Of a DNA stretch of 64,000 nt, positions 33,653-46,523 are shown one piece after another (positions within the stretch are counted from its first letter, which is position 1; each line of letters starts with the position of its first letter). This DNA is from Owenia fusiformis (Eukaryota; Annelida; Polychaeta; Sabellida; Oweniidae): positions 2,628,571 to 2,692,570 of the forward strand of contig CAIIXF020000011.1 of NCBI GenBank assembly GCA_903813345.2, written 5' to 3'. The position numbers and the translations under genes are program-made. The notes under the pieces are model-generated. The model did not search any database, was not told the origin of the DNA, and saw only the letters and a list, made by a program, of their open reading frames with translations.

Positions 33653-34410
33653 ATGTGTAAATTATGTACGTTATTGTTTAAAAACCTAAGCGACCATCAG
33701 CGACACTGTTAAATAACACTTAATATCACAAGGAGGAGTGATTGACCTATTCGGAACAATGTTGTATTTTGATGTAAGAAGACATGTGTGTCTAATTTGT
33801 ACATTCATTTTGTCGATCGAGGAATTGACTTGGCATATTATTTAGCTTAGAAAACAAAATCTTGAAATTAATTATCTTTAGGGAAACTCAAAACAATGTA
33901 TTTCAACGATTATCTTAATAAAATTCTCTTGTTAAGATAAACAACAACTATTGCAATTTATTTTTGTTCATGTGATTAAATATTTCAAACTTAATACATT
34001 AGTTTATCTTTAAACTCAAAATTAATTTTGAAACATGAATCAATGTAAGCCTATGTATGCACCATCATCGACACCAGCAATTTAAGAGTATATTTACGTT
34101 TTGATGCACAATCAAGTAATTGTTTAAAGGGTAATACAAATATTTTGAGAAACGCTTCTTAAACCCCATGGCTAATGGTATATGCATTTATATCTCAATC
34201 TAAAATTTCATTTTTTCAACTTTTACATTGATCAAATGTGAAAGAGATTCGTGGCTTGACTGCAATATGAATCTACTTTTCCATATATTATTGCACAATG
34301 GTCTCCCGATTTCTTATTTTTGGGGTTCTACTGACGCAATAAAACAGTGAAATGGACTCTAACCTTATATTCGCGAATGCAACTAACGCATCTCGGTTAC
34401 CTGATTAACC

Positions 34411-34745
34411 CAGTATTATATGACTAACTCATTTAAATGTGAATGGAATAGTGGCAGGTACTATTCGTATTTACATGGGTCTCCAGTGAAATAGAAGGTT
34501 AATCCGGTAGCCGAAAGGCGTTATTTGCATTCGCAAATATAAGCTAAGACTATGATTTGGGAATGAAAGATTTCATCTACCGGATTAACATACTTTTCTA
34601 TGGGCAACTCATTTAAATATTAAAAGTACCTGCCAATATTCCATTCATATTTTAATGAATTGCCCATAAAATAGTAGGTTAATCCGGCAGCCGACAGGCG
34701 TTAGTGGCATTCGCGAATACAAGATCATTTATTTTATAATTTGGG
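34411..34745. repeat. Cluster of stray terminal repeats of the 31078-34410 element
   Basis: GGTTAATCCGG(T/C)AGCCG recurs at about 34498 (plus), 34580 (inverted, 'taccggattaac') and 34678 (plus), each with 'gcattcgcgaatacaag' or a variant next to it. Between them, 'aactcatttaaat' and 'aaaagtacctgcca' appear in alternating orientation. This looks like fused solo termini or small internally deleted copies lying beside the main element. Confidence 0.7.
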
Positions 34746-34846
34746 AAATATATATTTTCACAATATTGAAATAGATGGTGGTTCAAAGTGGAATACATAT
34801 CATACAAAAGTGTCACAGATATGACTAGCTGGCATATACTTTTAGT

Positions 34847-35233
34847 ATATTAGTCCATTTGTCACCCCTATACATCCAAAAGTGAACCTAGAATTTGTTA
34901 AAAGTACGATGTTTTATGGTCGATTTATGATAATAAGGGTTTTCTAAAGTGATTTAACTGGGTTGCCGAAAAAGTTTGTTTGGGGAAAAAATTATATAGG
35001 CTGATTAGGGAGGGGTGCAATCGCTTAACATGGCGTTGACTATTGACTTAGCGTTGGGATACCACCATATACCTGGTATGTTACTATGGTAATAGATACC
35101 AAAATTTTCCCCAAAGTTATTTTTTGGCAACCCAGCTAAATCACTCCAATAATCCCTAATGATAGTATTTACACAGAAAAACATCATACTTTTAAATATT
35201 CATACGTTCAGAAAATGACAAATGGACTATATG
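34847..35233. mobile_element. Foldback MITE
   Basis: The left end, ATATTAGTCCATTTGTCA, is mirrored by TGACAAATGGACTATAT at the right. Arms of about 150 bp share 'gtgatttaNctgggttgcc' and 'tttggggaaaa', around a centre near 35035. No coding content. Confidence 0.8.
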
Positions 35234-38192
35234 GTCTTTCTTTGCATGACTTCGCAGAACATATCAAAACCCTGGGATCCACAGGGTAACAGTAACAGTA
35301 AGTACATTTCTAAGTTCATGCTTCAAAGTTGTCAAAGTTGTAAAAGGGTAATCCTTTTATGAGTACGAAAGCGTACTTTTTGTTGAATAGCCTTTCCCAG
35401 CTGCTAATCTTGTGAGTGCATCGTGCATTCAACGAATTGTATTCACTTATTAACCAATCAGTGCCAGGAACAAAATGCACGCTGACTTGTTTTATGAAGC
35501 ATGCTACATACAAATGTTACGCTTTTGCTCATTTACTTTGCGAACTATTTATATAATATACATTATATATGTTATATACTATTTATATAACATACATTAC
35601 CAATTGACTGCAAGATTTGAGTGAACAAGTACCTCGTATTTTTCATTTTTCGATATTTTGTGATTTGTTGGCTGATGAGTAACTTGATATTTTATGTCTA
35701 AATGTATCAAAGTGGTTCATAGTAATAGTTTTATTGTACACCATAAACTGTTAACGTTTTAGAAATAGAACACAATATATGATTTGATAATAGGACAATA
35801 CATGTAATAATATGTCTAAACTCGGTGGTTTGTTTGTAAGTTTGTTTTTCTAACACCTCAATAACTTACATTCAATGCGTATCTAATCCTCATAATTTAC
35901 AAATAAATCAGTTATTAAATGCCCGATTTTCGACAGGTAAAGGTAATATATCAACCCTCGGTCCCCACTGTTCCTCTTGTAGATATATTATACATGTATA
36001 ACCTTCTCAGATATATCCTGTATATTAAATACATTAAATAACATATATATGTTAGTCTCAGCCTAGATAGTATCCATTAATTTTATTGGATAATGCGTAA
36101 AATTCGAATGAACTTGAAATGAAATCCAACATCCAAAATATGTTAATTTGATCATTCACCGTGTAACTCAAAGCATATGCATGGCCTATTTGCCTTAAAA
36201 TACGATTGTGATTATGATTTCTGTTCTCCACAAGTAAAATCTAGAAACATAACAGAGTTAAGTTACACGAAATTCAGCTAACTTGAACACGAAGTCTTTC
36301 AATTAACTTAAAGTGTCTGTTCGATGCTCATGGGGTCAAAATACAGTTTATACACGTTCTAAATACCACTAACATGTCGAACCAGTAACCGTTCTTGTAA
36401 ACATTTTTATAAATGTGAAATTTAATGTTCAAAATCGGGAACACAATTTCAAATCTCTATCATGACATCACGAACAGGACGGGTTTAGAATATGTTGTTG
36501 GAGTTCATAATCTCCGAACGTGCTTATAAAGTGTTAGTGTAATTGATTGCAACTGCATTCATTGAAGTGAGGAATTGATTCAGAGATGACTACTTTGGAG
36601 TCACGTTTTTTCCTCCGATAAACCCAAAAAAATAATACCTAAATTAGAGCCTCCGACCCAGCGGTACGTTTTCACATAGCTAGTCATGCAGAATTACTTT
36701 CTGGCCAGTCAGAACACAATATAGAAAATAAACACGCTCAGTTGATAGTATTACCTAACATAAGGCGTCTAAAATTTTGTAACCAAAAGGCATTGAACCA
36801 TGAGGTGATTTCGGTAAGTGTTACTCCTTTCTGGCCAATCAGAACACGGTATAACATGAACACTTTTGAATTTACATTCGAGTTGCATAACGCATTGCCG
36901 ATAAAAATCCATAACCGGTTCTGTTCGTGACGTCATGTTTTTTCCGGGAAATCTTATTTTGCCACTAATGAACAAATAGAATGAGTTAAGAGTCTGTTGG
37001 AATACTATTTTTACTTACCAATATCTGTTTAATCTACTGCAGTGAGAAAAAATAAACAGAAATTACCGAATTAAGCACTTTAATCGTTGATTCATTTCTA
37101 TAGGTTTATTAGAATTATTACAACGATCGTTCATCAAACGAGTCCTATATTCAATATATATTCGTTGGACCTATTCTTTAAGTGTAACTATATTCTTTAA
37201 AAGTATCTGCTTAGTGCTACGTTAACATATATTCATTATTTTTATCCACAAAAGAGTATCAAACGTTAATGCACAACTAGCCGAGACATGGCCCCCCTCG
37301 TCCAGAGTGAAACACAAGGTCCTCATTCTTTAATAATTATATTTCAATTATTTAGTTAAATGCTTAAATGTTGGAAAATGAGTCGCTGTGACGTAATATC
37401 TGGCACAGCAATTTCAGAGTCACTGCAATGAATAGAAACATCACAAGGATCTTAAGACTAAATAAATAAGCTATTTAGGGATAAATATAACATTCGGTGA
37501 AATCCGTGATATCGTTATATCATTCGTCGATCGTCAAAGCTGCGCCCATTCGCTACCCTCATCTGTGAAACTATCGATATAGAATTGAGTCTCTATTTTC
37601 TATTTCAAAACATTGGGATTTACGCGCACAAGAGATGCTATGTAGTAGGCTATTACAAAAATCAAAAAATCGCCACCAAAATTCCTCGGAGCAGGCAGAT
37701 ATAAGACCAGACTGGGCATACACAAAATGTATTGTATGTGCTCCTTAGGTTGCACTCGGGTGCTATCAAAATCGAACACACACAAGTATAAGATACACAG
37801 CATCATGATAAACCATGACATCTCATTTCTTCTCAGCCCTGAGATGTTTCAGGTGAAACAGAAAGATGCTATGAGTATCAGAATGGATACACAGAGATAA
37901 TTAAGGGATGAGTGACAAAGGGATGTTAAAAACAGGCGGCTATTGCAATTGATATTTTAATGTAACTTCCGAATGTAAGAATCTTTTCATCGATAAAAAG
38001 AACATCTTAGATATGTTCTATGTGAGTGTATTTGAAAATGTAGTACATAGCTAGTTCCATCTATAAAGATGTCTGATGACAAAAAGCTCAATTTTCCTTG
38101 ATGTCACGGTCAATGGAACTTTAACACGTGAACTAATGTTTTTTATTTTTTTGTTTTAAAGTCACTTATAGCAAACCTAATCTAACAATTAT
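35234..38192. other. No recognised gene
   Basis: About 3 kb of AT-rich sequence. I note only a repeated 'tttctggccaNtcagaacac' at about 36700 and 36828. Open frames are short and without domains. Confidence 0.4.
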
Positions 38193-38493
38193 CTCACGAT
38201 ATGCTTATGACATATTCATGTATACGTCGTTTGTATTTTTTTTTTAATCGACCCACGAAAATATGCAATACATCAAGTTAAAAAAGTGGTACGAATCATG
38301 GAAGCGACGTTGGGTGGTTCACTAGTAATTTTTTATGGAAAATCTAGAAATATTACCCAAATTAATTTATGTCTATTCAAAAGAAGACATTCAAATCTAT
38401 ATTATGTAAAAAAATCAAATTTGTCCGAAGCAGGGATAGCGCTCAATTAGAGTGATGAACTTCGTTCTCCAAACCGAGAATCATCCTTTTATA
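38193..38493 (-). repeat. 300-bp dispersed repeat, right inverted copy
   Basis: The inverted match of 29163-29466, ending 'ccgagaatcatccttt'. It lies about 360 bp before the LTR element. Confidence 0.85.
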
Positions 38494-38855
38494 ATTCACT
38501 ACGATCACTGATTTATCCAATAAAATGATCGCGATGGAACAGAAAACTAAGGTTGGTGCAGTGTTTTATTCTACTGTGTATCAATGAAAGGATGAACGAT
38601 TTTTGTAGGCATTGCATTCGGTGATGCATTTAGTAATGCGTATTTTGAACGTATTCTTTGCAAATGGATGCCCGGGGATAACATGAAATAAGCAAAAAAC
38701 TGTTGAGTTTGAAATTAAAAACAACAAAAATTTAGTTATTTGTTTATTTTTTGTCGTTATGGCATGGTCTACATTGCCTAACGACCACGGTGTATATAGA
38801 TGTAACCTACATACGTTCGTAAAAAGCCAATTGAGCATCGGAAACCACCTAATAT

Positions 38856-39216
38856 TATTGTATGGTTCAAATTTTAAGAGTGTTACTTTCGTTACCATTC
38901 CTTATATGGAAAAGAGGCGGTCTTGACATTCTTTTGAATCTGGTTAAGATAGCATCTTTTCAGTACAGAATCACTTTTCGGACATTTTTGGTTTAAGCAA
39001 CATTAACATCTTATTTAGATATAAACTTCAAAACTACGTAACTTTCTATCAAAATTCTAAATTATATAAAAACCATCAACCTAGTTGAGAACCAGGATTC
39101 AATCAACATAATTATTGTCGTAGAGTAGGATTAATCCTGAACATTAAATAAACATGGAACACTACTTATTATTTTATGTTAAATCTTTTATACGGAACAA
39201 AAGCTAAAATATAACA
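38856..39216 (+). repeat. 5' LTR
   Basis: 361 bp, the same length as the copy at 51321-51681 and near-identical to it. It starts TATTGTATGG and ends AAAATATAACA, directly followed by the primer-binding site. Confidence 0.88.
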
Positions 39217-39280
39217 TGGTGGAGCTGCCGGGTACCGATCCCGGTACCTCTCACATGTATATGCTTTATAACAAGAGCAA
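39217..39280 (+). other. Primer-binding site with unusually long tRNA(Ala)-like complementarity
   Basis: TGGTGGAGCTGCCGGG directly follows the LTR. The match to the complement of a tRNA-Ala-like 3' end seems to continue beyond the usual 18 nt. The next bases (TACCGATCCCGG) complete a perfect 5-bp T-stem, and 'tacctctcacatg...atgctt' resembles the anticodon-arm side. The tRNA identity is from memory of animal tRNA-Ala sequences. Confidence 0.6.
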
Positions 39281-40336
39281 CATTTCATTGTAAATAAAGC
39301 CCATTAATGCTATATCAGACTTGTACTTCAATGATTTTATGAGTTGTTTTTTGATTTTTCATGATGAATGAGAAGCATTATGGAAATCATATCATTTGCA
39401 TATAGAATTATTTTATAGCTATTATAATCATATATTAATGAAACTATAATCATGTATCTCTATGGATAATCTACATTTGATTTGCGTTGCATTTGAAATT
39501 ATATTTGAGAGCAAATTGCTGTGAGAAATTAAGCCTCAGGCATATGATAAATTCTTGAAACAGTATCACTTGTTGGATATCGTTTTCAACTGATTAAAGA
39601 ACCAGTGAGAAAAAAATGTTTTTCTTCACAATCAAAATTCATCTCTGCTAATTATATTTTAAAAGAATTTGTCAAAACTAAAGATTTCATTTATTTATTT
39701 TATCAATTAATATGAGAGTCATGATTATATTGATGTAATCGGAACCATGAGTTTGTATTACATGTTTTCTGAGACCGGTACATAAAGTTTTCTTTGTTTC
39801 ATATGATTAATAGGTCATACGAGACACTGAGAGTCATGGTGATTGCATTATTTATAGTGTACATGAACCGTTTTGACCAGAAATTCTTTAAAGTTTTGAA
39901 TTTCTAAATATTTGTAACATAAAACAGGCCTGCTTTGTTTAAAAATCATTTGTAACAACCTTTTTGTTTTAAAATGTTGACAAGTGACGCTAATAAATTT
40001 TCAATGTTTGTTACTGTAAGTAACAAAATGCAATTAGTTTTTGAATTTGATACTTTGAGAACTGCAGCTATTTTGAAAGTTTGCTGGAGTATTTATTTGA
40101 AATTGTTTAGGATTCTGATTATAATGATAATTCTCGCATAGATAACTAGATCAGTGGTTGACAGGATAATTATAATTTTATTTTAATTTTGTCCTAGAAT
40201 CAAATCATTTTTTCTAATGACTCAGAAATCTATTGTCTTAGATCTTTGAACAGTTAATTTAAATGCGTAACTATGGAAGTTAAACATTTCACAAGTTAAC
40301 TGGAATGTATGGATCACTGTGTACGCACATACTAGT
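39281..40336. other. Non-coding left interior of the LTR element
   Basis: No open frame with a domain is visible. AT-rich sequence between the primer-binding site and the nested inverted arm. Confidence 0.5.
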
Positions 40337-41279
40337 AGACGAGTAGGAATTCAGATATAAATGGGAGTTTAATATTTTTTTGACCCCCACCGAAAATTTG
40401 GTATCATTGGAAAGCCCCAATACCATACTTTTGGAATTCAAGGAAAAATAAAATTTTCACTCGGGCCGTTGCTATGGAAACGGGCGTTATAAATAACAAC
40501 CATTTTTAACAAGCATTATTAATGAAAAACATGTATTTGCATGTATCTTTTTTATTAATCATCAGATAATTATGATATGGGTATCAAATGAAAGCTTATG
40601 ATGCCACCTTTACAATGAGGTATGAAGTATGTAAACTAGCTCGTTAACATAGCAATTGTGACGTCATAACTGACAATTTTCAAAAGATTTTAATGTAAAA
40701 ATTGGTTATGTACCTATATAAAGGTCCCATTATTTAAAATCATGATGTATTTTTCCCACTTTTCATATCAATTTGAAAGAGTATGATAGCAGCTTTAAAA
40801 TGATGTATGCAATGTGCCATTTCGGTCCAATAGATTTTTTATGAGACCAAATGGTGTAACATGCACAAACAAAAATTGTTTTGAAACTAATCCTTTTTGA
40901 AAGAAATATCAACAAAAAAGAAGGTTCGAGGTATGTTTTATCGGGAGGTATCATTTTCATTTTTCGTCAGATGATTACATTTTTGGTATCAGATAAAAGG
41001 TAATGCTTTTACCTATTTGATAAAGTATAATTCATACAAAATAGCCCACACGCGTTTTAATTATGGCGTCAAGAGTAACATATACCACAGAAATCACCTG
41101 ATGGATGTAAAAACAATAAACAATTTTGGAAATATTGAGAATATATGCATAACATGTATATATTAACTGTTATAACGTGAAAAATGATGACTAGAAATAA
41201 CACTTCAAGTCCTTTTATAAATCAATTGGTAACTGTTATCACTTCTCCTTTCCCTTTGAGAGTACATACTCAACAATGA

Positions 41280-41600
41280 ATTGGATTTGGATTACGATTT
41301 TTCCCGGGGACAATACAATTTTTTCATGTGATAAGATTCAATACGATTTTTATTCCTTCATATTTCCCTTGGAAAATAGTAGTAAATTGGAATAAAATCC
41401 CGAAACGAAAAAAACAAAAAAGATCTATTAATACGGGATTTTATTCCAAATTTAACTACTGATTTTCCAGGGAAATATGAAGGAATAAAAATCGCATTGA
41501 ATCGTATTACATGAAAAAATCATATTGTCCCCGGGAAAAATCGTATTGGAGCGTATAGCATGAAAAAACTTATTTTCCCCGAGAAAATCGTATTGGAACT
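41280..41600. repeat. AT-rich palindrome, first of the series
   Basis: 'attcaatacgatttttattcc' and 'cccttggaaaatagtagtaaat' on the left are mirrored on the right ('atttaactactgattttccaggg', 'ggaataaaaatcgcattga'). The centre lies near 41415, with an outer pair of 'cccggg' motifs. Confidence 0.75.
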
Positions 41601-41669
41601 TATTAACCTATTTTTGGTTTCCCGGTTATTTTTAAGCTAACATGTTTATCATGGATATCAGTTATTTCT

Positions 41670-42300
41670 GGTCAGGATTGAATATGTGTTTTATTCCTCG
41701 GAAAATATGATATTGCGCTCCCTTGGTCAATATCATATTGTCCCTCGGAATAAAACCCATATTCAATCCCTCCCAGTAAATAACATATATTTGGCTGACA
41801 GGATTCAATACGGGATCTGAAAGGGGATTTTGGCTGATCTGATACAGGATTTTTTGAATATCAATTCTATTCCCTGTTTATTTCCCAGGGAAAACATGTT
41901 ATAATGGAATAAATAGAGGTTATTCAATGGAAGGGATGGAATATGAATTCTATTCCGAGGGAAAATATGATATTGACCAAGGAAAATATAATATTGACCG
42001 AGGGCGATAGCCTGAGTGTCAATATGATATTTTCCAAGGCCCTTATCATATTTTCTCAAGGAAAAAATTCATATTCCATCACAACCATCAATAACCTATT
42101 TATTCTATAATAACTTTCTAAAATTAAACTGAAGAGAAATTACCGGGAATAGTTCTGATACGAAATCTGAGACGCAATTTTTGCTTATACAGGATTTTTG
42201 GTGATACGGGATCTGATACAGGATTTTTTGAATATCAATTCTATTCCCCGTTATTTTCCGGGGGAAAACATGTTATTATGGAATAATGCAAATAATACCA
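41670..42300. repeat. Compound palindromes with CCCTTGGTC / GACCGAGGG cores and a direct duplication
   Basis: One palindrome (41680-41790) has its centre at 'gcgctcccttggtc'. A second (41935-42080) centres on 'gaccgagggcgatagcctg'. Around them 'gatacaggattttttgaat' plus 'caattctattcc' occurs at about 41838 and 42208 as a direct repeat. No coding content. Confidence 0.7.
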
Positions 42301-42589
42301 TACTTTTTTAATGGATCTCTTGGTATTTTGTAAGGATATATCATATTTTTATCCACTCATAGATATAGATATTTGATATCAGATTAGTGAATTAAGAATC
42401 ATCTCTTATAGATTAGGATATCCTCTGTGTATCCGATGGTTTATTTCCCGTTCGCAAGACACATCAAGGGTCACAGCAGCCCCAACATGTCAGCAGCCCC
42501 CATAAAATGCTAAATACCTGTATTTATTGATGGTTTAACCCTGACTGATTCTTTAATTGAAGTGAACTTCTCCAAAGGCCTTGAAACTC

Positions 42590-43545
42590 CAAATACCTAA
42601 TACCTAGATATTAACCTTTGACAGTGAGATGACCTTGACCCACAACATTGACTTTGACCTTAGGTCACCTAAGTATGAGTCGCCAGGGGTAACATTATCC
42701 TTAAGTGTCTTAAAACATCAAATACTTAGATATCGATCTTTGGCCTTAAGATAGTTCACCGTATCATGGGTCGCCAAGGGTCACAGCAGCCCCCAGGGTC
42801 TTAACTCAAAATAAATATCAGCCATTGACCCTAGAATGACCTTGACCTCAGGTCACCCAATCAATGATAACCAAGAGCCACAGCTGCCAAGGTCCTTATA
42901 ATATCAAATACTTAGATATTGACCTTTGACCTTGAGAAGACATTGACCCATTTACATTTACCTTGACCTCAGGTCACCTAATCATGGGTCGCCAAGGGTC
43001 ACAACAGCCCCCAGGGTCTTTAAACTCCAAATATCTAGATATTGACGGAATGGCCTTGACCGCAGGACACCTAATATTGGGTCGCCAATGGTCATAGCAC
43101 TTTAAAGGTAATTAGAACAAATGCCAGATACTTAGATATTCACTTTTGACCTTGAGATGACCTTGATTCATAAACACTGACGTTGACCTCAGATCACCTA
43201 ATCAATGAATACCTAGATATTAACCTTTGGCCTATGAATGACATTGACCCCAGGTGACCTTACCCTTGGTCACCAAGGGTCACAGCACGTCCCAAGGAAT
43301 GACATTGACCTCAGGTTACCAAATAATGGATCAACAAGAGCATTATAGTCCCCGGATGCATTAAAACGCCAAATACCAAGATATTGACCTTTGACCTTGG
43401 GATGACCTTGACCAATAAAGTTGACCTTGACCTCAGGTTACTTAATTATTTCAAGGGTCACAGCACAGACCAGGGGTCTTAAAAGGCAAATTCCTAGATA
43501 TTGACCTTTGACCCTTAGATGATCCTGACCTTGCATGACCATAGA
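42590..43545. repeat. Degenerate satellite rich in TGACCTTGACC and TGACCTTTGACC
   Basis: About seven units of roughly 130-150 bp each carry 'tagatattgacctttgacc', 'gatgaccttgacc', 'gacctNaggtcacctaat' and 'cgccaagggtcacagcagcc'. The repeat is head to tail and diverged by about 20-30 percent. It is packed with AGGTCA half-sites on the minus strand. Confidence 0.85.
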
Positions 43546-46500
43546 CCCAATTAGTATGATGACAAAGTAAGATGGCCCAAGATCAAACTGTCTTGGTGGA
43601 GATGTCTGGACAGCTAGACAGACCACTGTGCTATATAGTAAGAAGATAATGTTGACAATGTCTCAGTTGTAAGAAGACCAATTTCATTCTTGTTAGTCAG
43701 TTTGGATTACGATGAGAAAACGCACGTTACATTGCATTAAGTTCATTAATATGAAACGCAATAAGAAAAACACACTTACATTGTCGGTGTTCACGACGTA
43801 ACGCAATGTTTGATTTCTCAGTTGTTAAATGTCAACTGGTAAAAAACTACATTCACTATGACAAAAAAGGTTTCTAATGGTGTACTGGAATGATTATTCA
43901 CTTTTAATCCCGATAAGAGAATGCACGTAACGTTACATCATGTTCATAATTCAGTAGGCTATGACAATAACAAATCATTTTTGTTTCGATATTGTACGTT
44001 AGATTTCAGTAAAAAAATTAGAATAGATTCCCGTAGAAACGATGGGTTTGTTAATGGTAGGCCAGGAACCTAAGGCAGGACAATTAAATCGTGAGGAGAC
44101 AGTCATGCCCAATTTGTTTGCTTGCCTTTCATTGAAAGGAACACAATCGGTAGAAAACGTTGTCTACAATTGAAATTCAAAATCGAATTATTAATATTTT
44201 AAGGCTACAAATATGGTCGGTTTTTACATGATATGGTTGGTGTTTTACACATTTTTCTCTTCAAACCCTGTTTTGAGGCTACCAGTCGAAAACACTGACT
44301 GGTCAGCGGTCGGTGGGGTCGGTCGCTTTTCGTAAACCCCGCTTTTCACTGAATTTTCTTGTTTTTGTACATTTTATCAAAACTGAAAAATAACATGTGA
44401 CCCTATAGAGGGTTGCAGCAAAATTCCAAACATGCACCCTGACCTTAAAATATACTCAAATATAGCATAAATGTCCACCATGCGTATAAAAGGCTGTGGT
44501 ATGTTCTTGTATGTCATTGTCTTTGTATGAGTGCACATAAATTATAACAGAGCTCCTTCGAGGAGGGGTTTCTGGGTCAGTCTCTTGGGATTTATTACGT
44601 AAATTACGACCGTACACCCAAGATGTATTGATCCCCTTCACTGTTGGTTAAAATACAATACAATAACCAAGAGGTACGTACAGATCAACAGTTTGAAATT
44701 ACTTCTTAAATTATAGTTGTCCCAAATGTTTTGTAATAGAATTACTAAAAGAGGCTCTATGCCATAGGGTAGCACAATCAAGACCCCTCTGGATTTTTTG
44801 CATATTGAGTTTCACCACATATATACCCATCTACTTACCAAAGAAGAAGTCTCAAAATCCCCCTCTCTCAGTGTTAATTTTGCGATTGTGCTGGCCGATC
44901 TAATTATTTTCGAAGAAATAAATTCAATCTAAAGTTTGAATATTCCGGGAAAGTCCTCTTGTTATCTGATTGGTCGTTGAATTTGTTTATCATAAACCTG
45001 ATTGGCTCCCTGGTTCAAGACGCTTGTGGGCGCTGTGTGTGACTCAATGGGGATTCCCCTCGTAGCCGATTGTGTTTAATTCTGGAGTTTGGTTGTTCTT
45101 TTGATTATTTCCGATAATTCGACAATAATATACCCAAAAGTTATTCTCAAGATATATCCATGGTATCTCGTATGTGAGATATTATATGAGCAATAACAAT
45201 AGGACATCATTGATTGTCTGGGGGAGAAACCTGTGACATAATGCATCTTTAAGGGTATAACAAAATATAGACAAATCTTTGTTTCTTTTAAAGGTGCAAC
45301 AATTAGTGCAGAGTGGCCATTCAACGATCATGAACCAGTGTCAAAATATGTTCAAGTTTGGATATTTCATCAAGACTAACATATATTTTTAATTTCTCCC
45401 AAAAAAACCCTGGATGAACATTATTTCAGCTGATATTCCTCTTGAAACGTGATGGATCTTAAAAATCTATAAGTGGGACTCCTTTTATAGATTAGAAGCT
45501 TTGAACTGAATTTACACTTCTTAATGCTGACAATGAAGATGTTAAGCCAAATGTTGCCCTGATAGCTCAGAAAAAGTAAAAATGTTGAATTTTTTCTCTA
45601 CAGACCTTGTTGCCCCTTTAATTAACGGTAGATTTTTGTATTTTGATCATTACATCGAATATGATGATGTTAAAATGCAATCAAGTATTTAAATGCAGTA
45701 ATTATAATCAATGTAATAAACTCTCTGTATCAGCATATATTTGTGCAATATTTAAAAAATGTAGTAATCGGGTCATTCATGAAAGCATTTTCTGACTTAA
45801 CTTCTTATTTCTTGACTTTGATAATCAATTTTAGGAATTAGTAGGCCCCCATCCCGCCCCCACCATATGGTTTTTGCAAGAAATTATTCCTATATCCAGA
45901 AGAGCAGTTACATGAAAAATCAGACAAAACTAATGCTTTAAACTTCAAAAATAAGACTAGGAACTTTAGAGTTAAAGGCCATATTTGATGGAATGTCACT
46001 CTCGTTTGAATAAACCATAGGATGAATATGAATGATTATTATGCACCTCATTAAAATACTCAAATCTGATTGGTTCTTAGTTGCTTGTAATTTGGCAATA
46101 CTCTGCTCTTTTCTGAAAACTGCCGGATATTTTTTTAATATCTGACCCTTACGAGAAAAAGGGTCGGATATTTTTTTCAATGTTTTTGCAACATTCCCAC
46201 TTCAGAGTTTTATTTCTTAATAACTGGTGTACTACTTAAAGCTTACATCTGAAACTGGCGGAAAATAGGAGAAAAAAATGCACTTAATCAATCACAATTA
46301 CCCTTATCATTCAAAAGTTACATATAATTCTGCAAGAACGTCTCGAATAAATAAAAATTAAATTCCCGGGGCAAATATTTTTGTCCAGTGTAGCGAATAA
46401 ACTGGCCGGAAGTCGTCTGAGTTTTGAAAGAAAAAATAAATAAATGTCAAAATAATGTCAACTAAACGACAGTTTAAGCCTGTACTCCAGTAAGTACTCC
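43546..46500. other. No recognised gene; a MITE fragment at 44345-44435
   Basis: 'gtacattttatcaaaa' and 'aaataacatgtgaNNctatagag' at 44345-44435 match part of the foldback MITE at 12772-13199. A small hairpin with 'atatctgaccctt' facing 'aagggtcggatat' lies near 46135. The rest is AT-rich and unassigned. Confidence 0.45.
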
Positions 46501-46523
46501 ACTTAACTTTGATTGGGAGGTGC

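Larger units (their letters stand above)
31078..34410. mobile_element. 3.3-kb inverted-terminal DNA element with a PHD-finger gene remnant
   Basis: The left arm (31078 to about 31212) starts TTTAATCCGGTAGCCGACAGG and contains 'gtccatttcactgttgaat' and 'tgcaataatatatggaaaa'. The right arm (about 34270-34410) is its inverted match, ending GGTTACCTGATTAACC. TTAA occurs at the outer edge of both arms, so a TTAA target site is possible. Inside lies one gene remnant (32715-33652). An 18-bp direct repeat, GCACCATCATCGACACCA, sits at 31820 and 34059. The superfamily is not recognised: no DDE transposase is visible, so it may be a deletion derivative or a carrier of a captured gene. Confidence 0.75.

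Noticed and set aside
39217-39290. A tRNA gene
   Set aside because: Only the complement of a tRNA 3' portion is present, directly after an LTR. It lacks a full cloverleaf, and it fits a primer-binding site better.
42590-43545. Functional enhancer
   Set aside because: The nuclear-receptor half-sites come from a repeated satellite consensus. There is no evidence of regulatory use, so it is reported only as a motif-rich satellite.
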